Assembly: GCF_000331735.1 (NCBI RefSeq)
Contig: NC_020126.1
Location: 7,009,501 to 7,073,500, forward strand
DNA length: 64,000 nucleotides
DNA from: Myxococcus stipitatus DSM 14675
GTDB lineage: Bacteria; Myxococcota; Myxococcia; Myxococcales; Myxococcaceae
Reading direction: 5' to 3'
Shown: positions 33,564 through 41,068 of the stretch, one piece after another
Layout: every line of letters begins with the position of its first letter
Numbering within the stretch: the stretch's first letter is position 1
Notes under the pieces: model-generated
Database searches by the model: none
Told to the model about the DNA's origin: nothing
Seen by the model: the letters and a program-made list of their open reading frames with translations, nothing else
Program-made: the position numbers and the translations under genes

Positions 33564-34669
33564 TGCACTCGAGACTTCACATCACGTTGGGTACCGCCCT
33601 CCTCCTCTGCACCGGGGCCTGCGGCAACCTGGAGAACGCCCCCTTGCGCGTGGGCACCATCCAGGGACAGCTCTCGGAGTTCGACCCCGCGGTGGCCATG
33701 GTCGCCCTGGTGGCGGACCCCGAGGTGCGCACCACGGTGGACTCCGCCGGTCGCTTCAAGCTGGAGGACGTGCCCAGCGGCGCCGCGGAGCTCTTCATCG
33801 TCGCCACCTCGGAGAAGGCCGCGCGCGTGGCGGTGAAGGTCTCCGGCGGCAAGGCCGTGGACGTGGCGCGCGTGGAGGCGCGGAGCGCGGGCTTCTTCGA
33901 GATGCGCGTGAAGGCGACGCACGGCGAGCGTGTCGCGGGTGTGCAGGTGTCCGTGCAGGACACGCCCTTCGGCCGGTTGATCCTGGATGGCGCGGGCCGC
34001 CTGCGCGTGGGGCCGCTCCCGGATGGGTGCTACGCGCTGACGCTCGCCGGCTCGGGCTTCCCCACCCTGACGACCGAGGCGTGTGTCGGGTCCGGCGAGA
34101 AGAAGGAGCTCAAGCTCGAGCTGGTGCCCAACGCGGGAATCGTCAACCGCTGCGGCCTGACGGGCTGCGCGGACGGCCTGGTGTGTGCCCCCGGTGGCCG
34201 CTGCGTGGAGTGCGTGCAGGATGCGCAGTGCGGCGAAGGGATGATGTGCAAGGGCTTCCGCTGCGGAGCGGCGGGCCCGAGCTGCAGCGCCTGTGGCACC
34301 AACGGGAGCTGCGACAAGGGCGCCACCTGCCAGCCCTTCTCCGATGGGAGCCAGGTCTGCGTGAAGGAATGCACGGAGACGGTGAACGAGGACGCGCAGG
34401 ACTTCGCCGCGAACCGCTGCGAGGCGGGCTTCACCTGCCAGCGCGGGAGCTGCCTGCCGGACCCGTCGCGCTTCGTGGGCTGTGGCGCGCTGGAGCGACT
34501 GGGTGACGAGTGCACGGACGACGCGCGCTGCCAGAAGCTGGGCCTCGCCAAGGGCGTCTGCGTGGAGGGCCGCTGCACCGTGCCCTGCACCGAGGACCTG
34601 GAGTGCCCGGACGTGTCCCACTGCCAGGACACCCGCTTCGGGCGGGTGTGCTCCGTGCTCCCCCGCTAA
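33563..34669 (+). CDS. Cys-rich lipoprotein with a regulatory-like beta domain
   Basis: The 368-residue protein overlaps the previous stop by one base (TGATG), which implies coupled translation. The signal ends at a lipobox (CTGAC, Cys20). Residues of about 30-180 are two beta-sandwich repeats like carboxypeptidase-regulatory domains (VDSAGRFKLEDVPSG, LDGAGRLRVGPLPDG). The C-terminal half has about 25 Cys in short repeats (C-x-DGLVCAPGGRCVEC, C-x-CGTNGSC), typical of disulfide-knotted surface proteins. It is the last gene of the sigma/anti-sigma/caspase operon. It may be a partner or substrate of the caspase-like protein, which is inference. Confidence 0.8.
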   Translation: MHSRLHITLGTALLLCTGACGNLENAPLRVGTIQGQLSEFDPAVAMVALVADPEVRTTVDSAGRFKLEDVPSGAAELFIVATSEKAARVAVKVSGGKAVDVARVEARSAGFFEMRVKATHGERVAGVQVSVQDTPFGRLILDGAGRLRVGPLPDGCYALTLAGSGFPTLTTEACVGSGEKKELKLELVPNAGIVNRCGLTGCADGLVCAPGGRCVECVQDAQCGEGMMCKGFRCGAAGPSCSACGTNGSCDKGATCQPFSDGSQVCVKECTETVNEDAQDFAANRCEAGFTCQRGSCLPDPSRFVGCGALERLGDECTDDARCQKLGLAKGVCVEGRCTVPCTEDLECPDVSHCQDTRFGRVCSVLPR

Positions 34670-35391
34670 CCGCGAGGCGCGAGGACCAGGCCGTCCCGAG
34701 ACAGGCGCGTCACCGCGTCCAGGATGTCGGCTTCGGGCATTCCCGTGGCCGCCGAGACCTCCGCGGCGGACAGCCCCTCCACCGCCATCTTCAGCACGAG
34801 CAGCGCGTGGGGCGTGGCCTCCAGGTAGTACGAGGCCAGGCTCTCCGGATGCCGCCACACGAGGGCCAGCTCTTCACCGGGCTCGGGCGGCGCACCCGCG
34901 CCTCGGGCTCGCACGTAGGCGCAGAGCCGGAAGGACTGCTCCAGCACCACCAGCGTCGGGTTCGGCGTCAGCGCCGCCACCTGCTCGGGCAACTCCACCT
35001 GTGAGGCGAACACCGCGAAGTCCGTCCACTCGAAGCGCGCCAGCGCGGGGATGAACGGCGCGAGCCCTCGGGTGGGAAGGGTGTCCGCGAGGAACGAGGC
35101 AAAGCCCTCACCCAGGCGGTTCACCTCGTGATGCCGCGCGGGCCGGGTGCGCGTGTAGTCCTCCACCAACAGCCTCCACGCGTCCGGACCCACGGCGCTC
35201 CGCACCAGCGGGAAGAGCTTCTCGAGCGCGCCTCGCACATGGCCTCGCACGAAGTCGCCGTAGAGCGACACGCGAGAGGATGGCGCCGCCCAGCCCGGAT
35301 GCTCCGCGTACAACTGCTCCAGCGACGCGGGCGCGGGGTTCGCGAGGTATGCGCCCATGCTGTCGAAGAAGTGCTCGAGCGCGGGCTTCAT
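34666..35391 (-). CDS. HvfC/BufC-type partner protein of the RiPP cluster
   Basis: The ATG at 35391 (241 residues) overlaps the stop of the MNIO gene (ATGA), so the two are translationally coupled. The N-terminal 100 residues match the DUF2063/HvfC-BufC domain (LYGDFVRGHVRGALEKLFPL). The C-terminus is winged-helix-like (SAAEVSAATGMPEADILDAV). In bufferin and HvfABC systems this protein works with the MNIO enzyme, probably as the precursor-binding subunit, in the cytoplasm. Convergent with the Cys-rich lipoprotein gene with a 4-bp overlap. Confidence 0.82.
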   Translation of the reverse strand: MKPALEHFFDSMGAYLANPAPASLEQLYAEHPGWAAPSSRVSLYGDFVRGHVRGALEKLFPLVRSAVGPDAWRLLVEDYTRTRPARHHEVNRLGEGFASFLADTLPTRGLAPFIPALARFEWTDFAVFASQVELPEQVAALTPNPTLVVLEQSFRLCAYVRARGAGAPPEPGEELALVWRHPESLASYYLEATPHALLVLKMAVEGLSAAEVSAATGMPEADILDAVTRLSRDGLVLAPRG

Positions 35392-36242
35392 CGCCCCTCC
35401 CCTTCGCGCAGCACCTGACGCGCGAGGTCCGCCTCGTCCAGCACCGCCGCCATCGACGGGATGTCCTGGTCCCACTCGATGAGCGTGGACACCGGGCCGG
35501 TGCGCTCCAGCACATATCGATACAGCGACCACACGTCGTCGCAGACGCGGTCGCCGTGCGTGTCGATGATGACGTCGGGGTACGTCGTGTGGCCCGCGAG
35601 GTGGATTTGCACCACGCGCTCCAATGGCAGCGCGTCCACGAAGGCGCGCGCGTCGTAGCCATGGTTGCGCGCGTTGACGTAGACATTGTTCACGTCGAGC
35701 AGCAGGCCGCAGTCGGCCTCCTCCACCACGTGCCGCAGGAAGTCCGCTTCGGACAACGTCCCCCCGGGCATGTTCGCGTAGTAGCTCGGGTTCTCCAGCA
35801 GGAAGGGGCGCCCCACGCGGGCCATCACCTCGCGCACGCGCGGGACGACGTGCTCCACCACCGCCTCGCTGAACGGCAGCGGCAGCAGGTCATGGAGATA
35901 CACGCCCCCCAGTCGCGAGTAGCAGAGATGGTCCGAGAAGAACGGCGCATCCACCTGCTTCACCAGCGCGGCCAGGCCCGTGACGTAGTCCAGGTCGAGC
36001 GCATCCGGCCCGCCGATATCCAAGCCCACGCCGTGCGGCAACACGGGCCAGCGCTCGCGGCACGCCTCCAGCGCGCGGTGAGAGCGGCCTCCCAGCGAGA
36101 GGAAGTTCTCCGGGATGATCTCCACCCAGTCGAGCGCGCGCCCGGTCCGGGGCAGCTCCTCGTAGAAGCTCCTGCGCAAGCCGATGCCCACGCCCAGCGA
36201 CTTCAGTCCGTGCCTTCGCGCGTACGTCACCACCACGGCCAT
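35388..36242 (-). CDS. MNIO-family (DUF692) iron oxidative enzyme
   Basis: The 284-residue protein has the TIM-barrel motifs of DUF692, now the multinuclear non-haem iron oxidative enzymes: GVGIGLR at the start, WVEIIPENF, FFSDHLCYS, LLENPSYY, LLLDVNNVYVNARNHG, IHLAGH and IDTHGDRV. The conserved His, Asp, Glu and Asn residues of these motifs bind two or three iron ions. The family modifies Cys residues in ribosomal peptides, forming thiooxazole (bufferins) or oxazolone-thioamide (HvfA) groups. Here it follows a Cys-containing small precursor gene by 95 bp and overlaps the partner gene by 4 bp. The exact modification is inferred. Confidence 0.9.
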   Translation of the reverse strand: MAVVVTYARRHGLKSLGVGIGLRRSFYEELPRTGRALDWVEIIPENFLSLGGRSHRALEACRERWPVLPHGVGLDIGGPDALDLDYVTGLAALVKQVDAPFFSDHLCYSRLGGVYLHDLLPLPFSEAVVEHVVPRVREVMARVGRPFLLENPSYYANMPGGTLSEADFLRHVVEEADCGLLLDVNNVYVNARNHGYDARAFVDALPLERVVQIHLAGHTTYPDVIIDTHGDRVCDDVWSLYRYVLERTGPVSTLIEWDQDIPSMAAVLDEADLARQVLREGEGR

Positions 36243-36337
36243 GCACCTCCAGGGAGCCTCATGAACCGGGCGGCGGGAGGTCCTCTTCCCACCGCCCAGG
36301 AGGCCGGCGACGTCACCGGCCCTGGATACGGCCCTGC

Positions 36338-36592
36338 CTACTTCTTCTGACCGTTGCAGCCACCCGCGCCGCAGGAGTGCTCAGCGCCCTTCTCCGGCGT
36401 GGCCGCGGGGGCGGCCGCATCCGTACCCTCGGCGGGCTTGTTCTCCTCGGTCTTCGCGGCGCCGCAGCTGCCCTCCGCGCCCTTCTCCGCGGCGGCCGGC
36501 TGGCCCTCCGCCGCCTTCGTGGAGGCACAGCCAGTGGCGAGGGAGGCCAGGGACAGGGTGCCGACAATCGCCGCAAGAGCCTTCGCGTTCAT
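36338..36592 (-). CDS. Bufferin/HvfA-like RiPP precursor with lipobox
   Basis: The ATG at 36592 gives 84 residues and has AAGGAAG upstream. The leader is a signal peptide with a lipoprotein lipobox (LATGCAS, Cys22). The core is Ala/Glu/Lys-rich and low in complexity, with EGSCG at 40-44, EHSCG at 71-75 and a final GGC at 77-79. EGxCG repeats are the sites modified by MNIO enzymes in HvfA proteins. Together with the downstream MNIO and partner genes this makes a complete small cluster. The modified peptide would be exported and, if the lipobox is used, lipid-anchored; related products bind copper. Confidence 0.82.
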   Translation of the reverse strand: MNAKALAAIVGTLSLASLATGCASTKAAEGQPAAAEKGAEGSCGAAKTEENKPAEGTDAAAPAATPEKGAEHSCGAGGCNGQKK

Positions 36593-36671
36593 GGTGCTTC
36601 CTTTCGGTACTGCGTTGAGGGGGAACGACTTGCTGGTACCGCGTACCGCGTGGGGTTCGAGACCTTGAACC

Positions 36672-38108
36672 TCATCTACGGATGCCGGGTGACTCGCGGA
36701 TGTATCCCCGACTTTCCATCGCCTCGCGCAACACACTGTCGCGAGCAGGGACGAATTGAATGCCTTCTGATTCCGCCGTCACACCCAGCGCTTGTAGCAG
36801 ACCTTCCTGCTCCACAAAAGCCGCGCGCTTGAGGTGACGCGCGAGCAATGCATCGAAGAGTGGCTTTCCCGCGATGGCATCCACCGCCACGCCAAACGCT
36901 CCCAACGTCGAGCTCGGTCCTCGCTCCGCGAGCAACTCCAACACATCCTCCAGGTGACGACGGTTTCCAGTAGCACGGCGTATTTCCACATCGAGATGCA
37001 ATGCGAGCAGCGCGCCCGTCCAGTACGTGCCGGGCGAGAAACCGTTTCCGGAGACAACCTCTTCCATGGTGCGGGCTCCCGCCACGCGACGTCCGCGCGC
37101 GAAGCCATCCACCAACTCCTCCCATCCCCGCTCCGCGCTCAGCCGTCCGGAGCGCACGCGCGCAACCTCCGTGTAGTAGGTGGCCAGCCCCTCCGACAGC
37201 CACGGCACACGCGGCAGGAAGGCGGGATGGGCCAGGTGGAGCATCTCGTGGAGCGCCACCCAATCGAGCGCGAAGGACGCGGCGCTCGCGTCCTGCCCCA
37301 CGAGCACGGAGATGCTGGGAGGCGAGCTCCACAGCACCATGCCGAAGAGGCTGGGCCCTTCGTGTCCGGGCACGGGAATGACTCGCACGGTGATACGCGG
37401 ATACGGGAAAGTACGGCGGACCGTGAGCACTTCGTCCGCGGCCTGCTTCAGCCAGCCACAGACCTGACTGTCCTCCAGCTGACGAAAGTGGCCCAGCACC
37501 GCCACGTCCAGCACCGCGTCCGGCAACACCACCTGACAGCGGCGTCCCCCGAAGCCATGGAAGCCCGAGTCCACCAGGTCCTCCGCGCGAAGCCGATACA
37601 GGCCCGTCTCATCCGGTTGCCAGGGCAGCAGCGCGTCCGCGCCTTCCACGGCCAACTCCACGCGCAGGTCCGGCGGCGTCTGGTGCGGACGGATGAGGTA
37701 CGCGCGCCCCGCGACATGCCACGCATCCGCCTCCCCCATTCCCGTGAACAAGCGCTGCCCGCGTGAGCGCGTCGGAGCCTCCAGGTCATAGCGATAGCGC
37801 AGGAAGCGGATGTCCGCGGGCAGGAGCACGCGGCCCTCCTCCGTCACCGGCAGCTCGAAGTGCTCACCGTCCTCGCGGTAGGCGCCCACCGACGCCACGC
37901 CCCCCGGCGAGGTGAAGCGGAACACGCGCGGCGTGCCCCGCACCAACACCACCTCCACGTCGAGCGCCCGCGTGGGCGCTCGGACGAACGTGACGGTGTA
38001 GCGGAGCGTGGCCGGGTCCTTCGAGAGGCGAGGGCCCGGCACGCTCACGCAGGACAGCCCCACGCAGAGAACGAGAGCCAGCAGCGAACACCTGTGCACG
38101 CGCGACAT
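36672..38108 (-). CDS. Gluzincin-type metallopeptidase lipoprotein
   Basis: The ATG at 38108 (478 residues) starts a signal with lipobox (LCVGLSC, Cys20 region); the upstream frame adds noncoding residues. The first 200 residues are beta-rich, as in the N-terminal domain of M1/M61 peptidases. The catalytic motif HEMLH lies near 286-290 with the third ligand Glu in WLSEGLATYYTE about 25 residues later, the gluzincin pattern. No GxMEN exopeptidase motif is seen, so M61-like or an uncharacterised relative is more likely than M1. Cell-envelope protease; substrate unknown. Confidence 0.82.
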   Translation of the reverse strand: MSRVHRCSLLALVLCVGLSCVSVPGPRLSKDPATLRYTVTFVRAPTRALDVEVVLVRGTPRVFRFTSPGGVASVGAYREDGEHFELPVTEEGRVLLPADIRFLRYRYDLEAPTRSRGQRLFTGMGEADAWHVAGRAYLIRPHQTPPDLRVELAVEGADALLPWQPDETGLYRLRAEDLVDSGFHGFGGRRCQVVLPDAVLDVAVLGHFRQLEDSQVCGWLKQAADEVLTVRRTFPYPRITVRVIPVPGHEGPSLFGMVLWSSPPSISVLVGQDASAASFALDWVALHEMLHLAHPAFLPRVPWLSEGLATYYTEVARVRSGRLSAERGWEELVDGFARGRRVAGARTMEEVVSGNGFSPGTYWTGALLALHLDVEIRRATGNRRHLEDVLELLAERGPSSTLGAFGVAVDAIAGKPLFDALLARHLKRAAFVEQEGLLQALGVTAESEGIQFVPARDSVLREAMESRGYIRESPGIRR

Positions 38109-38163
38109 CGCCACCTCCACCGGGCCTGGAGCATACAAGCCCGGTGGAGAGGGGCCGTGGCCG

Positions 38164-38763
38164 TCAGTGGCGCTTGCGCGTCGGCGGAGGTCCCCCAGCA
38201 AGCAGGGACGCACGCGCGGCCTCCAGGAGCTCGTCCGAGAGGGGCAAGCCCTTCGTCGCCCGCGCGAGGGTCATCGCACCGAAGAGGAGCGCCATCGTCG
38301 CCAGCGCCCGCTGTCGTCCGGTGACGCCTTCCGCCCCTGGGACACGCGCGCGCAGCGCGGCGACCAGTCCCTCCACGCCCTCGGCGAGCGCCTCACGGGA
38401 CTCGGGCGTCGCACGCGTCAGGTCCGACAACACCGACGGCATGATGCAGCCCGTCTCCATGTTGTCGCGGATGTTCTGGTTCAAGTAGCGGCGCACGAAG
38501 TGGTTCAGGAACTCCGCGCCGCGCAATTCCTCCAGGCCCCCGAGCCAGCGCGAGTGCTGGTGCTGGAAGAACGCGCGCACGGACTCGGTGAGCAGCGAGT
38601 CCTTCGAGGCGAAGTGCGCATAGAAGCCGCCAACGGTCAGTCCCGCGGCGCGCATGACGCGCTCCACGCTCGCGCCCGCGAAGCCTTCCTTCCGGAAGAG
38701 CGTCTCCGCCGCGGACAGGATTCTCTCGCGCGTCGCCTGCTTGTGCTCGGGTGCGTACCGCAT
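38164..38763 (-). CDS. TetR-family transcriptional repressor
   Basis: The ATG at 38763 (199 residues) starts directly before the DNA-binding domain, as is normal. The helix-turn-helix lies at about 10-55 (RILSAAETLFRKEGFAGAS, then MRAAGLTVGGFYAHFASKDS). The ligand-binding part has the C-terminal TetR_C pattern with LSDLTRATPESREAL and ALATMALLFGAMTLARA. It follows the thioesterase gene by 14 bp on the same strand, so it probably regulates that small operon and perhaps the divergent synthase gene. The ligand may be an acyl-CoA, inferred from the neighbours. Confidence 0.92.
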   Translation of the reverse strand: MRYAPEHKQATRERILSAAETLFRKEGFAGASVERVMRAAGLTVGGFYAHFASKDSLLTESVRAFFQHQHSRWLGGLEELRGAEFLNHFVRRYLNQNIRDNMETGCIMPSVLSDLTRATPESREALAEGVEGLVAALRARVPGAEGVTGRQRALATMALLFGAMTLARATKGLPLSDELLEAARASLLAGGPPPTRKRH

Positions 38764-38777
38764 CGTCGTGCCGCCTC

Positions 38778-39302
38778 CTACTCCTGGCCTCCCGAGCCGG
38801 AGGGCCGGAACACCATGCAGGTGGTGGTGCCATGCGCGTACAGCTTGCCGCTCGCGTCCGTCAGCCGGCCCTGCGCCGTCGCCACCCGGCCCCCCACGTG
38901 AATCACCTCGCCCGTACACGTCAGCCGTCCGGTGACGCCGGTGATGGCGCGCACCATGTTCACGTGCAGCTCCAGCGTGGTGTAGCCCGCACCCACCGGA
39001 AGCGTGGTGTGCACCGCGCACCCGAGCGCCGAGTCCAGCAGCGTGGCCGCCAGTCCTCCATGCACCGTGCCAATGGGGTTGTAGTGGAACTCCGCGGGCT
39101 CCACCTCGAACACCGCCCGCCCTTCCGACACCTCCACCGGAGCAAAGCCCAGCACCCGGGCGATGGGCGCCCCGGGGACGACGCCCTGGATGATGGCCCG
39201 CAGGTACTCCAGGCCCGACATCGTCTTCGCGGCGGCCAGCCCCTCACGGGGGTCCGCCCACGTCACGGTGCGGGTGCGCACCTCGGTCTCACCCTCGCTC
39301 AT
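38778..39302 (-). CDS. PaaI-type hotdog thioesterase
   Basis: The 174-residue protein has the hotdog fold of PaaI/YbgC-like thioesterases: FHYNPIGTVHGGLAATLLDS carries the Asn/His-Gly-Gly motif and Asp for acyl-CoA hydrolysis, followed by YTTLELHVNMVRAITG and VIHVGGRVATAQGRL. These cytoplasmic enzymes release acyl or aryl groups from CoA. It is first in an operon with the TetR gene and is divergent from the KAS II-type synthase, so the locus seems concerned with acyl-group metabolism. The exact substrate cannot be told from sequence. Confidence 0.9.
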   Translation of the reverse strand: MSEGETEVRTRTVTWADPREGLAAAKTMSGLEYLRAIIQGVVPGAPIARVLGFAPVEVSEGRAVFEVEPAEFHYNPIGTVHGGLAATLLDSALGCAVHTTLPVGAGYTTLELHVNMVRAITGVTGRLTCTGEVIHVGGRVATAQGRLTDASGKLYAHGTTTCMVFRPSGSGGQE

Positions 39303-39378
39303 GAACCTACCTCTCCCATGAAATGATACCCATCATCATCAAACTTCAAGACAAGTGCACTCTTCCTCGCAAGGACAC

Positions 39379-39406
39379 TTGCAAGATGGGATGACACTCA
39401 TAATAC
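39379..39406 (+). promoter_or_regulatory. Candidate promoter of the KAS II-type gene
   Basis: TTGCAA (39379-39384), a 16-bp spacer and TAATAC (39401-39406) lie 90 bp before the start codon. The region is visibly more A/T-rich than its surroundings. Confidence 0.4.
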
Positions 39407-39495
39407 AAAGGGCCATCGAGTGCACGTCAGCCAAGGGAGGGCGCGCGAGCGGCCGGGCCGTTCGCCTTCCTGGCGTGCCATCCAAGGAGCAGTGG

Positions 39496-40740
39496 ATGCA
39501 GAAGCGGCGCGTCGTGGTGACGGGAATGGGGCTCATCAGCCCCTGCGGCACGGGCGTGGAGAAGAGCTGGACCGCGCTGGTGCGCGGCGAGAGCGGCGTG
39601 GGCCCCATCACCCTCTTCGACGCGAGCCAGCTGGACTGCCAGATTGCCGGCGAGGTGAAGGACTTCCGGGTGGAGGACCACATCGAGCGCCGCGAGGCCC
39701 GGCGCATGGACCGCTTCTCGCACTTCGCGGTGGCGGCGGCGGACATGGCGGTGGCGGACGCGGGCCTGAAAGTCACCCCCGAGAACGCCGAGCGCGTGGC
39801 CACCATCATCGGCTCGGGGATTGGCGGAATCGGGAGCCTGGAGGACACGTTCCGCCTGGTCATGGAGAAGGGCCCGGACCGCATCAGCCCCTTCTTCGTC
39901 CTGCAGATGGTCATCAACATGGCGCCCGGCTACGTGAGCCTGCGCCACGGCTTCAAGGGTCCCTCCTGGGCCCCCAACTCCGCGTGCTCCACCAGCGCCC
40001 ACGCCATCGGCGAGGCGATGCGAGGCATCCAGCGCGGCGAGTTCGACGTGGCGGTGGCGGGCGGCGCGGAGGCGCCCATCTCGCTCCTGGGCGTCGGCGG
40101 CTTCGGCGCCATGCGCGCCCTGTCCCTGCGCAACGACGCGCCCCATGCCGCCAGTCGCCCCTTCGACGCGGACCGGGATGGCTTCGTCATCGCCGAGGGC
40201 GCCGGGATGCTCGTGCTCGAGGCGCTGGAGCACGCCCAGGCCCGAGGCGCGCGCATCCTCGCGGAGCTCACCGGCTACGGCGCCAGCTCCGACGCGTACC
40301 ACATCACCCAGCCCGCCCCCGAGCACGAGGGCGCCCAGCGCAGCATGCGCGCCGCGCTCAAGGACGCGGGCCTGGGCCCCGGCGACATCGGCTACATCAA
40401 CGCGCACGGCACCTCCACCGACGTGGGGGACCTGCTGGAAGCGCAGGGCATCGCCCAGGTCTTCGGGGACACGACGCGCACGGTGGCCATCTCCTCCACC
40501 AAGTCCATGACGGGCCACATGAACGGCGCCGCGGGCGCGGCGGAGGCCGTCATCAGCGTGCTCGCCCTCACGCGAGGCGTGCTGCCGCCCACCATCAACC
40601 TTCAGCGGCAGGACCCGCGCATCACCCTGGACTGCGTGCCCAACACCGCGCGCGAGATTCGCGTCGACGCGGTGATGAGCAACTCCTTCGGATTCGGCGG
40701 CACCAACGTGTCGCTCATCTTCCGCAGGATGATCTCCTGA
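39496..40740 (+). CDS. fabF: Beta-ketoacyl-ACP synthase II
   Basis: The ATG at 39496 (414 residues) has AAGGAGC before it and starts [18 protein letters not shown], the usual FabF N-terminus; the frame to 39355 is longer but unlikely. The catalytic Cys164 is in [10 protein letters not shown], His304 in [11 protein letters not shown] and His341 in TGHMNGAAG, all at normal spacing for KAS II, which elongates acyl-ACP by condensation with malonyl-ACP. No acpP, fabG or fabD neighbours it, so it is probably an additional copy rather than the main FAS II enzyme. It is divergent from the thioesterase/TetR pair. Confidence 0.93.
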   Translation: MQKRRVVVTGMGLISPCGTGVEKSWTALVRGESGVGPITLFDASQLDCQIAGEVKDFRVEDHIERREARRMDRFSHFAVAAADMAVADAGLKVTPENAERVATIIGSGIGGIGSLEDTFRLVMEKGPDRISPFFVLQMVINMAPGYVSLRHGFKGPSWAPNSACSTSAHAIGEAMRGIQRGEFDVAVAGGAEAPISLLGVGGFGAMRALSLRNDAPHAASRPFDADRDGFVIAEGAGMLVLEALEHAQARGARILAELTGYGASSDAYHITQPAPEHEGAQRSMRAALKDAGLGPGDIGYINAHGTSTDVGDLLEAQGIAQVFGDTTRTVAISSTKSMTGHMNGAAGAAEAVISVLALTRGVLPPTINLQRQDPRITLDCVPNTAREIRVDAVMSNSFGFGGTNVSLIFRRMIS

Positions 40741-40983
40741 ACTGGCTCCCCCACTCCCCATGTAAACCAGAAATACTCGTTTACCGATACGTGTCGAGCG
40801 CGTTGCGCGCCGCGGCGGTAAACACTTGACAAAGTGCGTCGAAAGGCGCCCCGGACGCACATTCGCACGGCGACAACTCCAAGTAATTCCATGAGGTTAC
40901 AGTTACTCAAAGGGTAAGAGCCCGGTGGAGGACGGCCCGTTCGTCGCCATCCGCACAGGGAGGGGGGCCTCCGAAAACGTTGA

Positions 40984-41009
40984 TTGCAAATCGGTAAATC
41001 GATTTGCAA
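40984..41009. promoter_or_regulatory. Palindromic operator candidate upstream of the ScfR-type gene
   Basis: TTGCAAATCG and CGATTTGCAA form a perfect inverted repeat with a 6-bp spacer, 59 bp before the ATG. It contains TTTGCAA/TTGCAAA half-sites like the TTTGCAAA motif reported for PrpR/RamB relatives. Elsewhere in the 40741-41068 gap, a TTGACA lies at about 40827 and GTAAAC/GTTTAC repeats near 40760-40785; no gene is seen. Confidence 0.6.
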
Positions 41010-41068
41010 AGTGGGTGAAAGGGGCCCGGGGCGCGAGGCCTGGAGCGCCCGACGGACCCGATTCAGCC

